Shown: piece by piece, positions 17,463-25,622 of the stretch
How positions within the stretch are numbered: the first letter of the stretch is position 1
Layout: the number at the start of each line of letters is the position of its first letter
Assembly: GCF_000003815.2 (NCBI RefSeq)
Contig: NC_049989.1
Location: forward strand, 18,737,923-18,763,544
Source: Branchiostoma floridae
Lineage: Eukaryota > Chordata > Leptocardii > Amphioxiformes > Branchiostomatidae
Direction of reading: 5' to 3'
Length of the DNA stretch: 25,622 nucleotides
The notes under the pieces: model-generated
Databases searched by the model: none
What the model was told of the DNA's origin: nothing
What the model saw: the letters and a program-made list of their open reading frames with translations, nothing else
Position numbers and translations under genes: made by a program

Positions 17463-17560
17463 TTAACCCTTAAACTGCCAAGCCCGGATATATCCGGCAC
17501 AAATATACATGTCATGTGTGCCGCGCCCGGATATATCCGGGAAGGCGTATTTCCCCGAAG
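17463..17560 (+). mobile_element. piggyBac-like end with CCGGATATATCCGG palindromes
   Basis: TTAA at 17463-17466 is followed by CCCTTAAACTGCCAAG, the pattern of a piggyBac-type terminus (TTAA target, CCC start). Two palindromes follow: CCGGATATATCCGG at 17484-17497 and CCCGGATATATCCGGG at 17526-17541. No matching opposite end is found in the window, so this is a solo end or fragment. The minus-strand frame at 17463-17750 reads through the palindromes and is not supported. Confidence 0.55.
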
Positions 17561-17779
17561 TAGCAGCTTTGCGCGCGTGCTGCGCACGAACACCGGAAGT
17601 TAGGGCCAACACTGTAGCAGAAGTACCGTTTTGTATATACACTTCATCTTGATCGAAAACGTCTTTAATCTTCATTGTAGACGCCTGAGGTGATAGGCGT
17701 CGACTGCCTGTTGCAAGACGAAATATTAATAAAGGTAGTCTGTATCGCATGGTGCCATCAAAGAGACGTCAGAGAGTAA

Positions 17780-19030
17780 TTATAACGCGGCGGCTCCATC
17801 GGTTATGGAAAAGATTAAGATGCAAAGTAGGGCACATCCGCTTTGGTAGTCATGCTTGCTAGCATGTCCAGCCAGTGCACAGAAGCGACAGGGGAAAGTT
17901 AGAGAAAGAAGAGGCAATGTATGAGTGTTGTCAATAACATCGAGAACGTGTTTCTTAATATGTAATTATCAAAAGTAACAATGTGGAATGGAAGTCCGGC
18001 GTTTCTGATATTGTTTCTTTAAAATGTTATCGATTTAAGAGTTTTTGAGAAATATGTTTCCAAAGATTCCCAGCATCATCCTTGGCAACACAAGGATTCG
18101 GTCATTGTGGCACACACGTGAAACCACCCCCAAAGTCTCCGTGTAAAGCTGATTTCACGTAAAATACGATTTCAAAGAAAGCAGCCTAAATTGCCTACAA
18201 GCCGCCTCAGCGTGAATCGTGAAGACAATTGCTCGTGTAGTCACTTCAGCGACGCACTCAGCTGTTGCTATGGACGTCTCCATGGTAACTTCCGGTGATA
18301 TAAGTCACACAATCACAGCTCAGTGGGATAAAATTTGGCCATTATTACAGCTTCTGGCGCTTCGAGGGACTGCCGTGGTGAGCGTAATAAGGCCGAATTA
18401 TCTGCGACAAATCATTTGAAGGAGAACAAAATGCGATTCGCTCTCAGGCGGTCTTGGCTAGTGAGGGTGTTTAATGCCCTTCACCTTCATCAAGAAAGTC
18501 ATGGAAGCATCTAGAGCAAAGGAGGTTCATACTACATTAATGGCGCGAGATCTTTGATAGATAATATCGTATTACCCGAGTGTCTAACTTCCATCGCGTT
18601 TCTATACATTGCCATGAAATTATACGAAAGAAAGCTCTTATTAATGATAATCAATTTATTGCAAGTTAACACCCAGAGCCTAATTTGAAACAAACTAAAG
18701 CACTGGTATACATTATTGTATACTTACTAAAGAAAGAAAATGATATCAATGGATAAATTAAAAGGGGAAATAAGATCTATTATAATTATAATTCTACTTC
18801 AGCTTGGGTTTCACCAGCATTTTTATACATAAAGGGGTTGGGCGAATTAAGATGGAAGATTTTTTTGTTGGTCGGTAAAGTTTGAAAAGCTTGAAATTAC
18901 ACCATATAGTATTCTCCGAAGGTCGTCGTACGTCGATGTTGCAGAAATTTCAAGCCGACTTTGGCAGGACCAACCGAGATCCAAGCCAACATTTTTCGTG
19001 ACAAGACACATTGTGCAGGATACATGCAAC
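17780..19030. other. Unassigned sequence with an RFX X-box match
   Basis: No gene or repeat seen. GTCTCCATGGTAAC at 18276-18289 fits the RFX X-box consensus GTHNYYATRRNAAC exactly and is preceded directly by the related half GTTGCTATGGAC. No adjacent coding exon could be identified. Confidence 0.35.
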
Positions 19031-19032
19031 AG

Positions 19033-19345
19033 ATGCGTTGGTGTGGTAGCGTGTTCGGCTCAGAATCGAAAGGTTCCGAGTTCCATACCCATCATGCCCC
19101 GACGTTGTGACCTTGGGAAAGGCACTTTACACGACTTTCCCTGACGATGGAGTGACGCCCACCGAGCCTCTTCGGCTAAGCCAAAAACACACTACGGATT
19201 TGGTGCGACAATGTGCCAACATCTGCACATTGGTCTCCCACCAAGAACCGTTAAATTTTTTTTACCAAGTATGCCCTCATTTAACAACCATACGACGATC
19301 TTGCTTACACATGTGGTTGGGAACTGAAGGCGACTTTTAATTGTT
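19033..19345 (+). mobile_element. tRNA-derived SINE (family 1)
   Basis: A tRNA-like head has a box A-like GGTGTGGTAGCGTGTTCGG near 19040-19058 and a degenerate box B, GAGTTCCATACCC, at 19078-19090, at normal internal Pol III promoter spacing. It is followed by CCTTGGGAAAGGCACTTTAC, a block like the conserved central domain of several animal SINEs. The 3' limit is not sharp; 19345 is approximate. Box B has lost the GTTCGAATC core, so the copy is probably not transcribed. Confidence 0.72.
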
Positions 19346-19421
19346 ATTAGTTGTAGACCTTCCTGTGCCAGGTTATGCATAGGAAGGCGCCCATCTCATT
19401 GTCCGCAGCCCTGGAGAACAC

Positions 19422-19620
19422 TACTGTAAATGCATTTATGCATTTATGAGGTTTAATTTCGCGGTAGCGGGAAAGTTGAATTTTCAGGGTGATTTTAATT
19501 TCGCGGTAGCACCATGAACTGTAGTCTCTTACTGAAATGGAAAAATGTTCGCGGTGGTTTTAAATTCGCACATTAAACCACCGCGAAAGTTTCTACATTT
19601 ATACATTAAGGGGAACTACA
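19422..19620. mobile_element. Hairpin-bearing TIR-like fragment (TTCGCGG type)
   Basis: TAATTTCGCGGTAGC occurs twice (about 19458 and 19497), followed by a hairpin with arms TTCGCGGTGGTTTTAA (19547-19562) and TTAAACCACCGCGAA (19572-19586). The flanking ACTGTAAATGCATTTATG and TACATTTATACATTAAG look like decayed inverted ends. No coding. Confidence 0.6.
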
Positions 19621-19624
19621 GCAG

Positions 19625-19793
19625 AAAGCTAGCTATAGTGCTGTGTGTTCGACTACCATTCTCTTTCCCAAATGCTAAGTGCTGAGTGCAGCAGCATGTG
19701 CCAATTTTCAAAGTGGTATGACTCGACCGGGGGTCAAACTAACGACCTACGGTATATGCCGGATGCAAGGCGAACACTTGGCCATTTCGCCCG
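19625..19793 (-). mobile_element. tRNA-derived SINE (family 2)
   Basis: On the minus strand it starts CGGGCGAAATGGCCAAGTG, with box A-like TGGCCAAGTGTTCGC (19784-19770) and box B-like AGTTTGACCCCCGGTCGA (19740-19723). A short body continues with GAGTCATACCACTTTGAAAA and CAGCACTTAGCATTTGGGAA. The head differs from the SINE at 19033, so two families lie in opposite orientation. Box B is mutated. Confidence 0.72.
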
Positions 19794-19799
19794 TTTTCC

Positions 19800-20670
19800 A
19801 ACGGTTATAGCGTTAAAACCTAGAGCGTGTCAAGGCTGTTGTAAAGTTAAACGTCCATCGTTACATGATTCTTGTGACACGTTTTCGCGTGCAGAAACAC
19901 CACTAGGGCACGTGGAAATCTCCATCACCACTTCATTCCTTTTAGAACTGCATTTTGTAAAATAAATGCACCGACGTTCCTAGGTGAATGGCCCGTAAAC
20001 GTTGCTTTCAAAGGCTTAGATTGACAAACAACTGACAATTAACACAGCATAACTCATCACGCCTCGCGTGGGTAGGTACATCAGGTGGCAGATTCAACTG
20101 ATCCTTTTTGCACAGCGGAAACACCAGTAAACGTCGAATTGTATGTCATTTTAACCGGTTGATGGTGGCAAAGGCACTGCTATAGGCACTTACTTTGAGC
20201 TGAAAAAAAGCGTTTTAGCTCGTTAGGGTCGAAGTTTATGTAGGCAGACACAGAAATAACTAGAGTTGCATGACCTTACCTTACCTTCGCCAAATGATAT
20301 TAAACTTTTCGAGTGACGTATTACAATGGTTTCAATTTGATCATGCACAATTTCTCATTTGCATATATTGTTTCAGTTCATCATCTTCTCTAACCAAATA
20401 ACACAAGTTGTTTAAAGTGCGAACGTCTTGTCTCGGCAAGAAGGCTATTGTAGTATTTCCTCATAAATTATGTGAATAAGAACCTGGTTTGCATGATTTA
20501 TGTCTAAATTGTTCACCATAGCATCTCGATACCGCAAATATGGTAATCCTATCCTTAGCCACCATGGAATTATAACATTTTCTCAGCTATTATGCAGATA
20601 AAATCTCTCCTTCTCTCTCACACGCACACATGTATATATGTGCCCTACGAGGCTCCTCAGCTTGCCGGAA
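19800..20670. other. Unassigned sequence
   Basis: No gene, RNA or repeat pair could be supported in this stretch. Confidence 0.4.
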
Positions 20671-20677
20671 AAATAAT

Positions 20678-20790
20678 AAAAATTGGACAAATATAACATG
20701 TCAGCGAAGTACGCTGGTTGTAAACCAGACTCTTCGGCCAGCTAACTCCTCTGGCATGTTATGTGTCTATATTTTTCCAATTTCTCTTTT
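20678..20790. repeat. Nested foldback
   Basis: Arms ATAACATGTCAG (20693-20704) and CTGGCATGTTAT (20751-20762) pair with one mismatch. The pairing resumes outside them (AATTGGACAAATAT against a CCAATTT-containing arm) after a ~10-nt bulge. Inside is a small hairpin, CTGGTT-GTA-AACCAG. It resembles a small foldback element; a structured RNA is possible but unsupported. Confidence 0.6.
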
Positions 20791-20869
20791 TTTTTACAGC
20801 GCCTGGTCAGAGGCTAAGAATTCCATACGGAACTCATACGGACTTGAGTAAACACGCACGTGTGCACCC

Positions 20870-21185
20870 AGCTTAACCCACTGTCGGTCTCAGGCGTTAC
20901 TGATACATACATCAGCGACCGGAGGTCGGGACCAGGCTAATACATATTTCACCACATAGGGTCATATCTAACATTGCTTGCTCTAGGTTCTCAAAATCAA
21001 TGCCAGAATCTCTAGTTCATGTGCACGTGCCCGTAAAAGTCAAACTTCTGCAATGTACCCGGCCACTTGGTTTTCATAGAAGAACAGAAGACACTTATTC
21101 CTGTTTTGCTCGGCAACAGTGTCCCGCAAATTTTACCCTTCGGTGGGTCAGTTTTTTATATAACTGTGTAAGACTTCCATATATG
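20870..21185. other. Unassigned sequence
   Basis: One weak imperfect hairpin (CGGTC...GACCG enclosing CTGAT/ATCAG) lies at about 20885-20922. Nothing else is supported. Confidence 0.3.
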
Positions 21186-21189
21186 TGCG

Positions 21190-21792
21190 TTAGCTTATAG
21201 TTTTCTCAGCTCCCCAAGGATTAACCTTTTGTGGAGACTTGCTATTTACTCCGAGACGTTTTAATGGACGAAATGGTAGCCATAAACCCACTAGGATCAG
21301 CTGGTTACTCAAAAGAGCATTAAGGTCAATTTTAAGCACATTCAGGAAAGCGTGGGATTTCTGATCATAATAAATTTCAGGTAACTGTTTATTGATTCCA
21401 CCCACATATTTCCGGAAGTCTTTTTCATTCATCATTACAGTTTGCCCACAAAGGTCAGCTCGGCGTTGTTATAGGTCACTTACATCCACGAAAAGGTCAG
21501 AATTAAAAGGCGCTAAGTGATCACCTAGAGGTGCAACCACAGAGATGAATTATTTGTTCAATGATCGCCGAGGTATGCTTTTAATCATGTTTTGTTTTCT
21601 TGCTTCTCTAGATCTGTCTTTGGTGCTCTTATCATGAAGATATCGTACAAACGTGGGGTTTCTGTGTTTTCTCTTCATATTCTGATTCCGAAAATGATTT
21701 ATTAGTTGAGAACACAAGAATATATAGATGGGGTTTAAGCGTCCATGGTTCTTTATGAAGCTGAAGAGATCTATGAGAATTTCCCCGGTGTA
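21190..21792 (-). pseudogene. 201-codon frame with two in-frame TAA codons, unrecognised
   Basis: On the minus strand one frame runs from just after a TGA (21795-21793) to the TAA at 21192-21190, broken only by TAA at 21552-21550 and 21471-21469. The N-terminal block has a basic region, K-R-K-H-R-N-P-T-F-V-R-Y-L-H-D-K, then S-R-E-A-R-K-Q. The middle block contains A-P-L-G-D-H-L-A-P-F. The last block has D-F-R-K-Y-V-G-G-I-N-K-Q-L-P and V-N-P-W-G-A-E-K. The composition looks protein-like across all three blocks, so a nonsense-mutated coding segment is more likely than chance. No family is recognised; a transposon gene or a host pseudogene are both possible. Methionines at 21435 are not evidence of a start. 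Confidence 0.45.
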
Positions 21793-21910
21793 TCATACAC
21801 TACCTTTTATAAAACAGTACATACCAAAACAACATCCAAACTGACCGTAGACTAAACCAACCCAGGGGCACTAGGAGGAGTCACGAGGTCGAGTTTAGAC
21901 CTACGTGCAT

Positions 21911-21941
21911 GTTTCAAGTGACATCCATCACTCTTCTTCAG
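21911..21941 (-). other. Hammerhead-like hairpin module, copy 2
   Basis: On the minus strand: CTGAAGA (21941-21935), hairpin arms AGTGA/TCACT with loop TGGATG, then GAAAC (21915-21911). A following helix is weak. Same architecture as 8939-8982 with different stem bases. Confidence 0.5.
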
Positions 21942-22059
21942 CGTCACTAGAATGAACTCGCAAAACAATTCAAACCAGTTTTTCTAGTTAGCCGTACTTG
22001 TATTGATCTGTTCTACCATTTCATTCTAGTGACGCTGAAGAAGAGTGATGGATGTCACT
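21917..22059. repeat. Inverted repeat, perfect 39-bp arms, 65-bp spacer
   Basis: The arm at 21917-21955 (starting AGTGACATCCATCACTC) is the exact reverse complement of 22021-22059. Each arm contains the hairpin module, so two modules sit head to head. Outside the arms the flanks differ (GAAAC against CCAAAT), showing that the arms are not part of a longer palindrome. Confidence 0.93.
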
Positions 22060-22080
22060 CCAAATTTACGGAAGTAAATC
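22035..22080 (+). other. Hammerhead-like hairpin module, copy 3
   Basis: CTGAAGA (22035-22041), arms GAGTGA/TCACTC with loop TGGATG (22043-22060), CAA in place of GAA, then a second hairpin ATTTAC-GGAA-GTAAAT (22064-22079) and C at 22080. The second stem closes with a GNRA-type loop. No helix I partner is found, and the G-to-C change in GAAA would disable a hammerhead. Confidence 0.5.
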
Positions 22081-22840
22081 TCCGCTTTTTATCCAGTTGT
22101 ATTTGAATATTGTTTACCTGGACGTCTAAGCTTCATAAATGTACCAGGTCCCACAGTTTCGTCATTCAAAGCCAGCTTGTCGGAAGCCTACCCGCCCTAC
22201 TTTGCCCCTGAAGGGGTTATTTGGGGTGCCAAAGAAGAATACGTATACTGTAATATATATTGGCTGTGTCTTTGTCAGTTCTTCATTGAGACCAACTGAA
22301 ACAATAATTTTGAAATTGAGATGTGTCAAGATCAACTTCGAAACCATCTTTTTCTATTCTGTTGACCGCTTTGGGGCATTTGAACAGAGCTTGCCGCTGG
22401 CTGAAAAGATACCTTTCTTATTATAAGGTTGACATATTTGACATATGTTTCTGTCTGTGTCCCTCAAGAAAAGTTCTATACAGTGCATTACCATCTACAC
22501 GAATTGAGGCGAAGAAAAGTTGAATTCAAAATATACGTCTAAGCACCTTTTATACTAGGAATGCCGGTCCAGAGGACCAAATACATCAAGCCTGGCCAAA
22601 AGTATGCCCTACCACATAAGTCGTTCCCTTGTCTGCCTAGAAGCGAGATTCTGCATTTCAATATAGATTTAGGCGGTCTGACATCACAGTTTGAATGTGA
22701 ATCTTTCTACCTTCCTACCCCACGCGTGCTTTGTCATGATAAACGTGCCATCCAGAGACTAGGAGAGCCCCTATGGATATTAATAAACCCGTAGGGATAC
22801 TATTACACCATCATTTAGAAATATAAAGGGCTTCCCTCTC
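22081..22840. other. Unassigned sequence, probably includes repeat-element remainder
   Basis: The first ~60 bp (TTTTTATCCAGTTG...) recalls the ATCCAGTTG that follows the module at 8939, so the same type of element tail probably continues to ~22140. The rest shows no gene or repeat. Confidence 0.4.
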
Positions 22841-22919
22841 GCAATATGTTACAGCGCTTAGCAGAGATGGATCATAAGTCATGGGGAATGTTGGAGGCTG
22901 AGACTCCAAAGGAAATTCT

Positions 22920-23103
22920 GGTCAGGAAAACTGGTGATATCGGGATTTCGTTTAGCACTTCCGTCGAGGGATGTCATAAACAGAGCAATTTAACAGCGCG
23001 TGGAGATATGAAATTAACACGATTTCTATGAACATATGTGGTCTCGCGCACGTTGTTATTCTAGCCTGAGGGCATGGAGGTCTGATATGTATGATCGCAA
23101 GGT
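22920..23103. repeat. Direct repeat copy A, cut by gap
   Basis: From GTCAGGAAAACTGGTGATAT onward this matches 23379 onward, with indels: ACTTCCGTCGAGGGATG, GATTTCTATGAACATATG, TTCTAGCCTGAGGGC and GGAGGTCTGATAT recur in order. The period is 458 bp including the gap. Confidence 0.9.
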
Positions 23104-23315
23104 NNNNNNNNNNNNNNNNNNNNNNNNNNNNNNNNNNNNNNNNNNNNNNNNNNNNNNNNNNNNNNNNNNNNNNNNNNNNNNNNNNNNNNNNNNNNNNNNN
23201 NNNNNNNNNNNNNNNNNNNNNNNNNNNNNNNNNNNNNNNNNNNNNNNNNNNNNNNNNNNNNNNNNNNNNNNNNNNNNNNNNNNNNNNNNNNNNNNNNNNN
23301 NNNNNNNNNNNNNNN
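23104..23315. other. Assembly gap (212 N)
   Basis: Run of N inside a locally duplicated region. The gap probably marks repeat-driven assembly difficulty, so the spacing of the flanking copies may be wrong. Confidence 0.99.
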
Positions 23316-23660
23316 CCGTGAAAAGCGGCAGTCAATGTGGTGGTTCGTTTTTTTTTGTTTTTTTTCTAATTTCCCCCAAGTCAGGAAAACTGGTGATATC
23401 GGGATTCCAACTTCCGTCGAGGGATGACGACATGACATAAGAAGGGCAATTTAGAACCGCGTGGAGACGATTTCTATAAACATATGGTCTCGTACATGTT
23501 CCTATTCTACCCTGAGGGCTTGGAGGTCTGATATAGTTAATCGCCAGGGGTTGTTGTTTTTCTTTCCGCACGAGGCACAAATGGCGAATCTTGTAGCAGA
23601 CGGGGAAAAAATCATCACAACTGGCAGTGAACAGGCGTTCACATGCACTTGAAGAACACA
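23316..23660. repeat. Direct repeat copy B
   Basis: Counterpart of 22920-23103, preceded by CCGTGAAAAGCGGCAGTCA, a T-rich tract and TTTCCCCCAAGTCAGG. A further partial copy begins at about 25555 (CCGCGAAAG ... TTTCCCTTAAGTCA) and runs off the window. Short frames on both strands do not show a protein family. Confidence 0.88.
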
Positions 23661-23699
23661 TGTAATCATAAAGTGTATATGCAATGAGTGTATTAGATG

Positions 23700-24140
23700 G
23701 TTTAGTACGACGTTTCGTTCACGAGGAACACATTGATGATTGGCACAAATTGTTGTAAATGGCAAAACTCGTGATAGATACGGCTGCATACGTCATAGAT
23801 CATACATGATAGTCTGTGTTGGTGTAGAATACAAGATGACATCTGATGCGTGCATTGTGTATCCGGATCTGGAGATTGGCATATCTTGTTAACCTCATGA
23901 CCTCTTGGTGCATTGGTGATAGCAAATGAATGACAACAGTGTAGAATACATGTAGCCACTGATTGAATGTATGTATTAGATGGTTAGTTACAAGTGTACA
24001 TGACGTACACGTTAAGGATTGACATATCTTGTAAGTTGTAGTGAATGGTGTACCTCATGAATGGTGCTGATGAACTGGTGCGAGCTCATGACAATCTAAG
24101 ATGTAGAATGATGACAATAAATGTATGTGTTAACTCATTT
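23700..24140. repeat. Diverged tandem-repeat region, left part
   Basis: Contains GATTGGCACAAATT, TAGAATACAAGATGACATCT and, near the end, GCTCATGACAATCTAAGATG followed by TAGAATGATGACA and TGTTAACTCATTTAA. The same words recur in order at 25153-25420. These are old local duplications. Confidence 0.75.
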
Positions 24141-24162
24141 AACTCCTACTAATACTCGTAGT

Positions 24163-24913
24163 TATCTCCATGAAAAATGGAGATATAGCTTTGTGTGTGT
24201 CTGTATGTGTGTTTGTATGTCTGTGTGTGTGTCCGGATTTTTGTAGTGAGCATATCTCAAGAACCTCCTGATGGATTACGATGATATTTGGTATGCCGGT
24301 AGGTGTTGGGAAGACAAAGGTCAAGGTCAATTTTGGGGCCCCTGGTATGTGACCTTGGTACTGTAGCAGAAATTCGTTTTTGGGATCTTTTTTTTTTAAC
24401 TGGATGTGCTATGCTCTTGATTTTTGGATGGAAGATAGCTTGTGACATATATGTGGTGTATATTTTGGCCCCCTAGCAGGTTGCTCTGGAACAGCATTTT
24501 TGTCAAAATCTTCTGAGGAGGATAACTGAAGAAGGGAACCACACGTTTACATGATATTCGGTATGTAGGTAGCTTAGACAAAGATGCACATCAGAAAGTT
24601 CCAATTAAGCAAACAGACACTTAATTTGCATATTTAATTAGGAAAATCTGTATGAGCAGTGTTTCCTTTATAGAACTCAAATACATGTAATACATGTAGT
24701 TTGTGGCAGGTGGAACATAAGCAGATACCAATTATGCAAATAAGTTCCTAATTTGCATAATCAATGTAAAAGTGTCATAATTCATTGATGTGGTAAATGA
24801 TTGGACAATCAACAGAGTGACCAGCGTAGGTTATTTACGTAGGTGTACATAACTAAGCATAGATTATGTAAGTGTGGAAGTCATCTACATAATCGGACTA
24901 TTTCATGGAGATA
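24163..24913. mobile_element. 751-bp TIR element with self-complementary end
   Basis: Perfect 13-bp TIR: TATCTCCATGAAA at 24163-24175 and TTTCATGGAGATA at 24901-24913. The left end also folds on itself (TATCTCCAT-GAAAA-ATGGAGATA, 24163-24185). A TG-rich microsatellite (24192-24232) and the GGTATGCCGGTAGGTG block follow. If the element starts at TCTCC, TA flanks both ends. No transposase is present. A ~110-bp relative lies at 17346. Confidence 0.8.
24192..24232. repeat. TG-rich microsatellite
   Basis: Degenerate (TG)n with interspersed TGTATG and TGTCTG, inside the TIR element. Confidence 0.9.
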
Positions 24914-25125
24914 GATAGAAGATAGAACTTTATTGCGCAACGATCGTACACGGTACAATGTATGGCAGAAAGAAGAAGAAACAAACTTATCATCCTAATT
25001 ACTAAAGCAAGTATTAAACATACTACATATGCAGATTATGAATATAGAATAAAATTTGACATCCTTATTTCTAAAACAATGAGAGCTAGCCTAAAACATT
25101 GTACTACGAGGTCTCCGAACTCTTG
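24914..25125 (-). mobile_element. LINE 3'-end fragment
   Basis: On the minus strand the sequence ends GATCGTTGCGCAATAAAGTT followed by CTATCTTCTATCTATC, a tail of TATC-like units as seen at many LINE 3' ends. About 200 bp of non-coding 3' UTR precedes it. It abuts the TIR element directly, so the exact border (24911-24915) is uncertain. The right border is inferred from where the local tandem repeat resumes (TTTCACGGC). Confidence 0.65.
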
Positions 25126-25500
25126 TTTCACGGCTTTTCTGCATGCAGGATGCGGTGAGGATTGGCACACATTAGTGTAGCATATATGATAAATGGCGAC
25201 TTTCAGAGTCTCTTCTGCGGCTACACAGATGATAGCGCATAAATCCCTTCACTAGTGCAGAATACATGATGACATTTAATGTGTGCATTACCCATATCAC
25301 ATGAGGAACATGTGGAGAAATGGCATATCTTGGTCACTAGTGCTGCTACAATGGTGATAGCTCATAACAATCTACGATGTAGAATGACGGCATTGAATGG
25401 ATGTATCAACTCATTAAATACTGTAAAATAGTTTTACGGCTTTTTTGCATGGCATGGATAATGCATTGAAGATTGATATATCATCATGTAAATTGGATAG
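25126..25500. repeat. Diverged tandem-repeat region, right part
   Basis: Resumes the repeat of 23700-24140: GATTGGCACACATT, CAGAATACATGATGACATTT and GCTCATAACAATCTACGATG. CGGCTTTTCTGCATG at 25133 and CGGCTTTTTTGCATG at 25438 mark a ~305-bp period. Confidence 0.75.
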
Positions 25501-25554
25501 TTTGATGCATACTGATACTTCAAAGACAAGTCTGGCCGCAGAAGAAAAAGACCC

Positions 25555-25622
25555 TCCGCGAAAGTTGTTTAACAGCGGTCAGGTAAATATGGTGCTTCAG
25601 ATTTCACATTTCCCTTAAGTCA
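25555..25622. repeat. Partial third copy of the 458-bp repeat
   Basis: CCGCGAAAG...AGCGGTCAGGTAAATATGGTG...TTTCCCTTAAGTCA parallels 23316-23380 (CCGTGAAAAGCGGCAGTCA...TTTCCCCCAAGTCA). It continues beyond the window. Confidence 0.65.

Noticed and set aside
17463-17750. 95-codon minus-strand frame
   Set aside because: Part of it is the translation of two DNA palindromes and the piggyBac-like end; no protein family is evident.
20693-20762. tRNA gene
   Set aside because: The 70-nt fold has a terminal stem and inner hairpin but no box A or box B and no cloverleaf arms of the right size.
22561-22794. 77-codon plus-strand frame
   Set aside because: No recognisable motif, no neighbouring exons and no repeat support.

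Overview
This window looks like a repeat-dense, non-genic stretch of a metazoan nuclear genome. There is no intact gene, operon, rRNA, CRISPR array or prokaryotic feature. Several diverged LINE reverse-transcriptase tails, two different tRNA-derived SINE heads, at least six terminal-inverted-repeat (TIR) or foldback elements, minisatellites and three assembly gaps point to an invertebrate chordate or other marine invertebrate. From memory, several of these repeats (the GTTCACCTTTATC foldback element, the TATCTCCATGAAA element, both SINEs) resemble lancelet (Branchiostoma) repeats. That attribution is recollection, not a database result.

Layout. 1-1515: a 45-bp minisatellite split by a 5'-truncated LINE on the minus strand. 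1516-3600: AT-rich, low-repeat sequence with a possible last exon and a poly(A) signal. 3600-7200: mostly unassigned, with a CpG-rich patch around a gap at 4297-4482 and a few small hairpins. 7227-9960: three LINE C-terminal remnants on the minus strand and a ~400-440-bp tandem repeat. 8732-13020: a GGTACC-type TIR pair, a large inverted duplication carrying a terminal-exon-like frame, a 100-bp gap and a three-armed foldback element. 13022-15682: two copies of one TIR element; the second is interrupted by an ATTC/GAAT-rich insertion, and a palindrome plus a ~105-bp tandem array lies between them. 15897-17046: two further TIR elements beside a duplicated ~90-bp flank. 17346-17750: a small element fragment and a piggyBac-like end. 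17780-19030: largely unassigned, with one RFX X-box match. 19033-19793: two SINEs and a hairpin element. 20640-22140: a foldback, a 201-codon frame with two in-frame TAA codons, and an inverted pair of structured modules. 22840-25622: locally duplicated sequence around a 212-bp gap, invaded by a 751-bp TIR element and a LINE 3' end.

The features do not form a pathway. What can be read is a history of insertions: LINE into minisatellite, TIR element into TIR element, TIR element plus LINE into tandem repeats. The items most worth checking are a two-hairpin module with a hammerhead-like core present in three copies (8939-8982, 21911-21941, 22035-22080), the three-armed foldback at 11491-11944, the duplicated exon-like frame in the 10195/13020 inverted repeat, and the broken frame at 21190-21792. 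I found no convincing evidence of an undescribed functional system.
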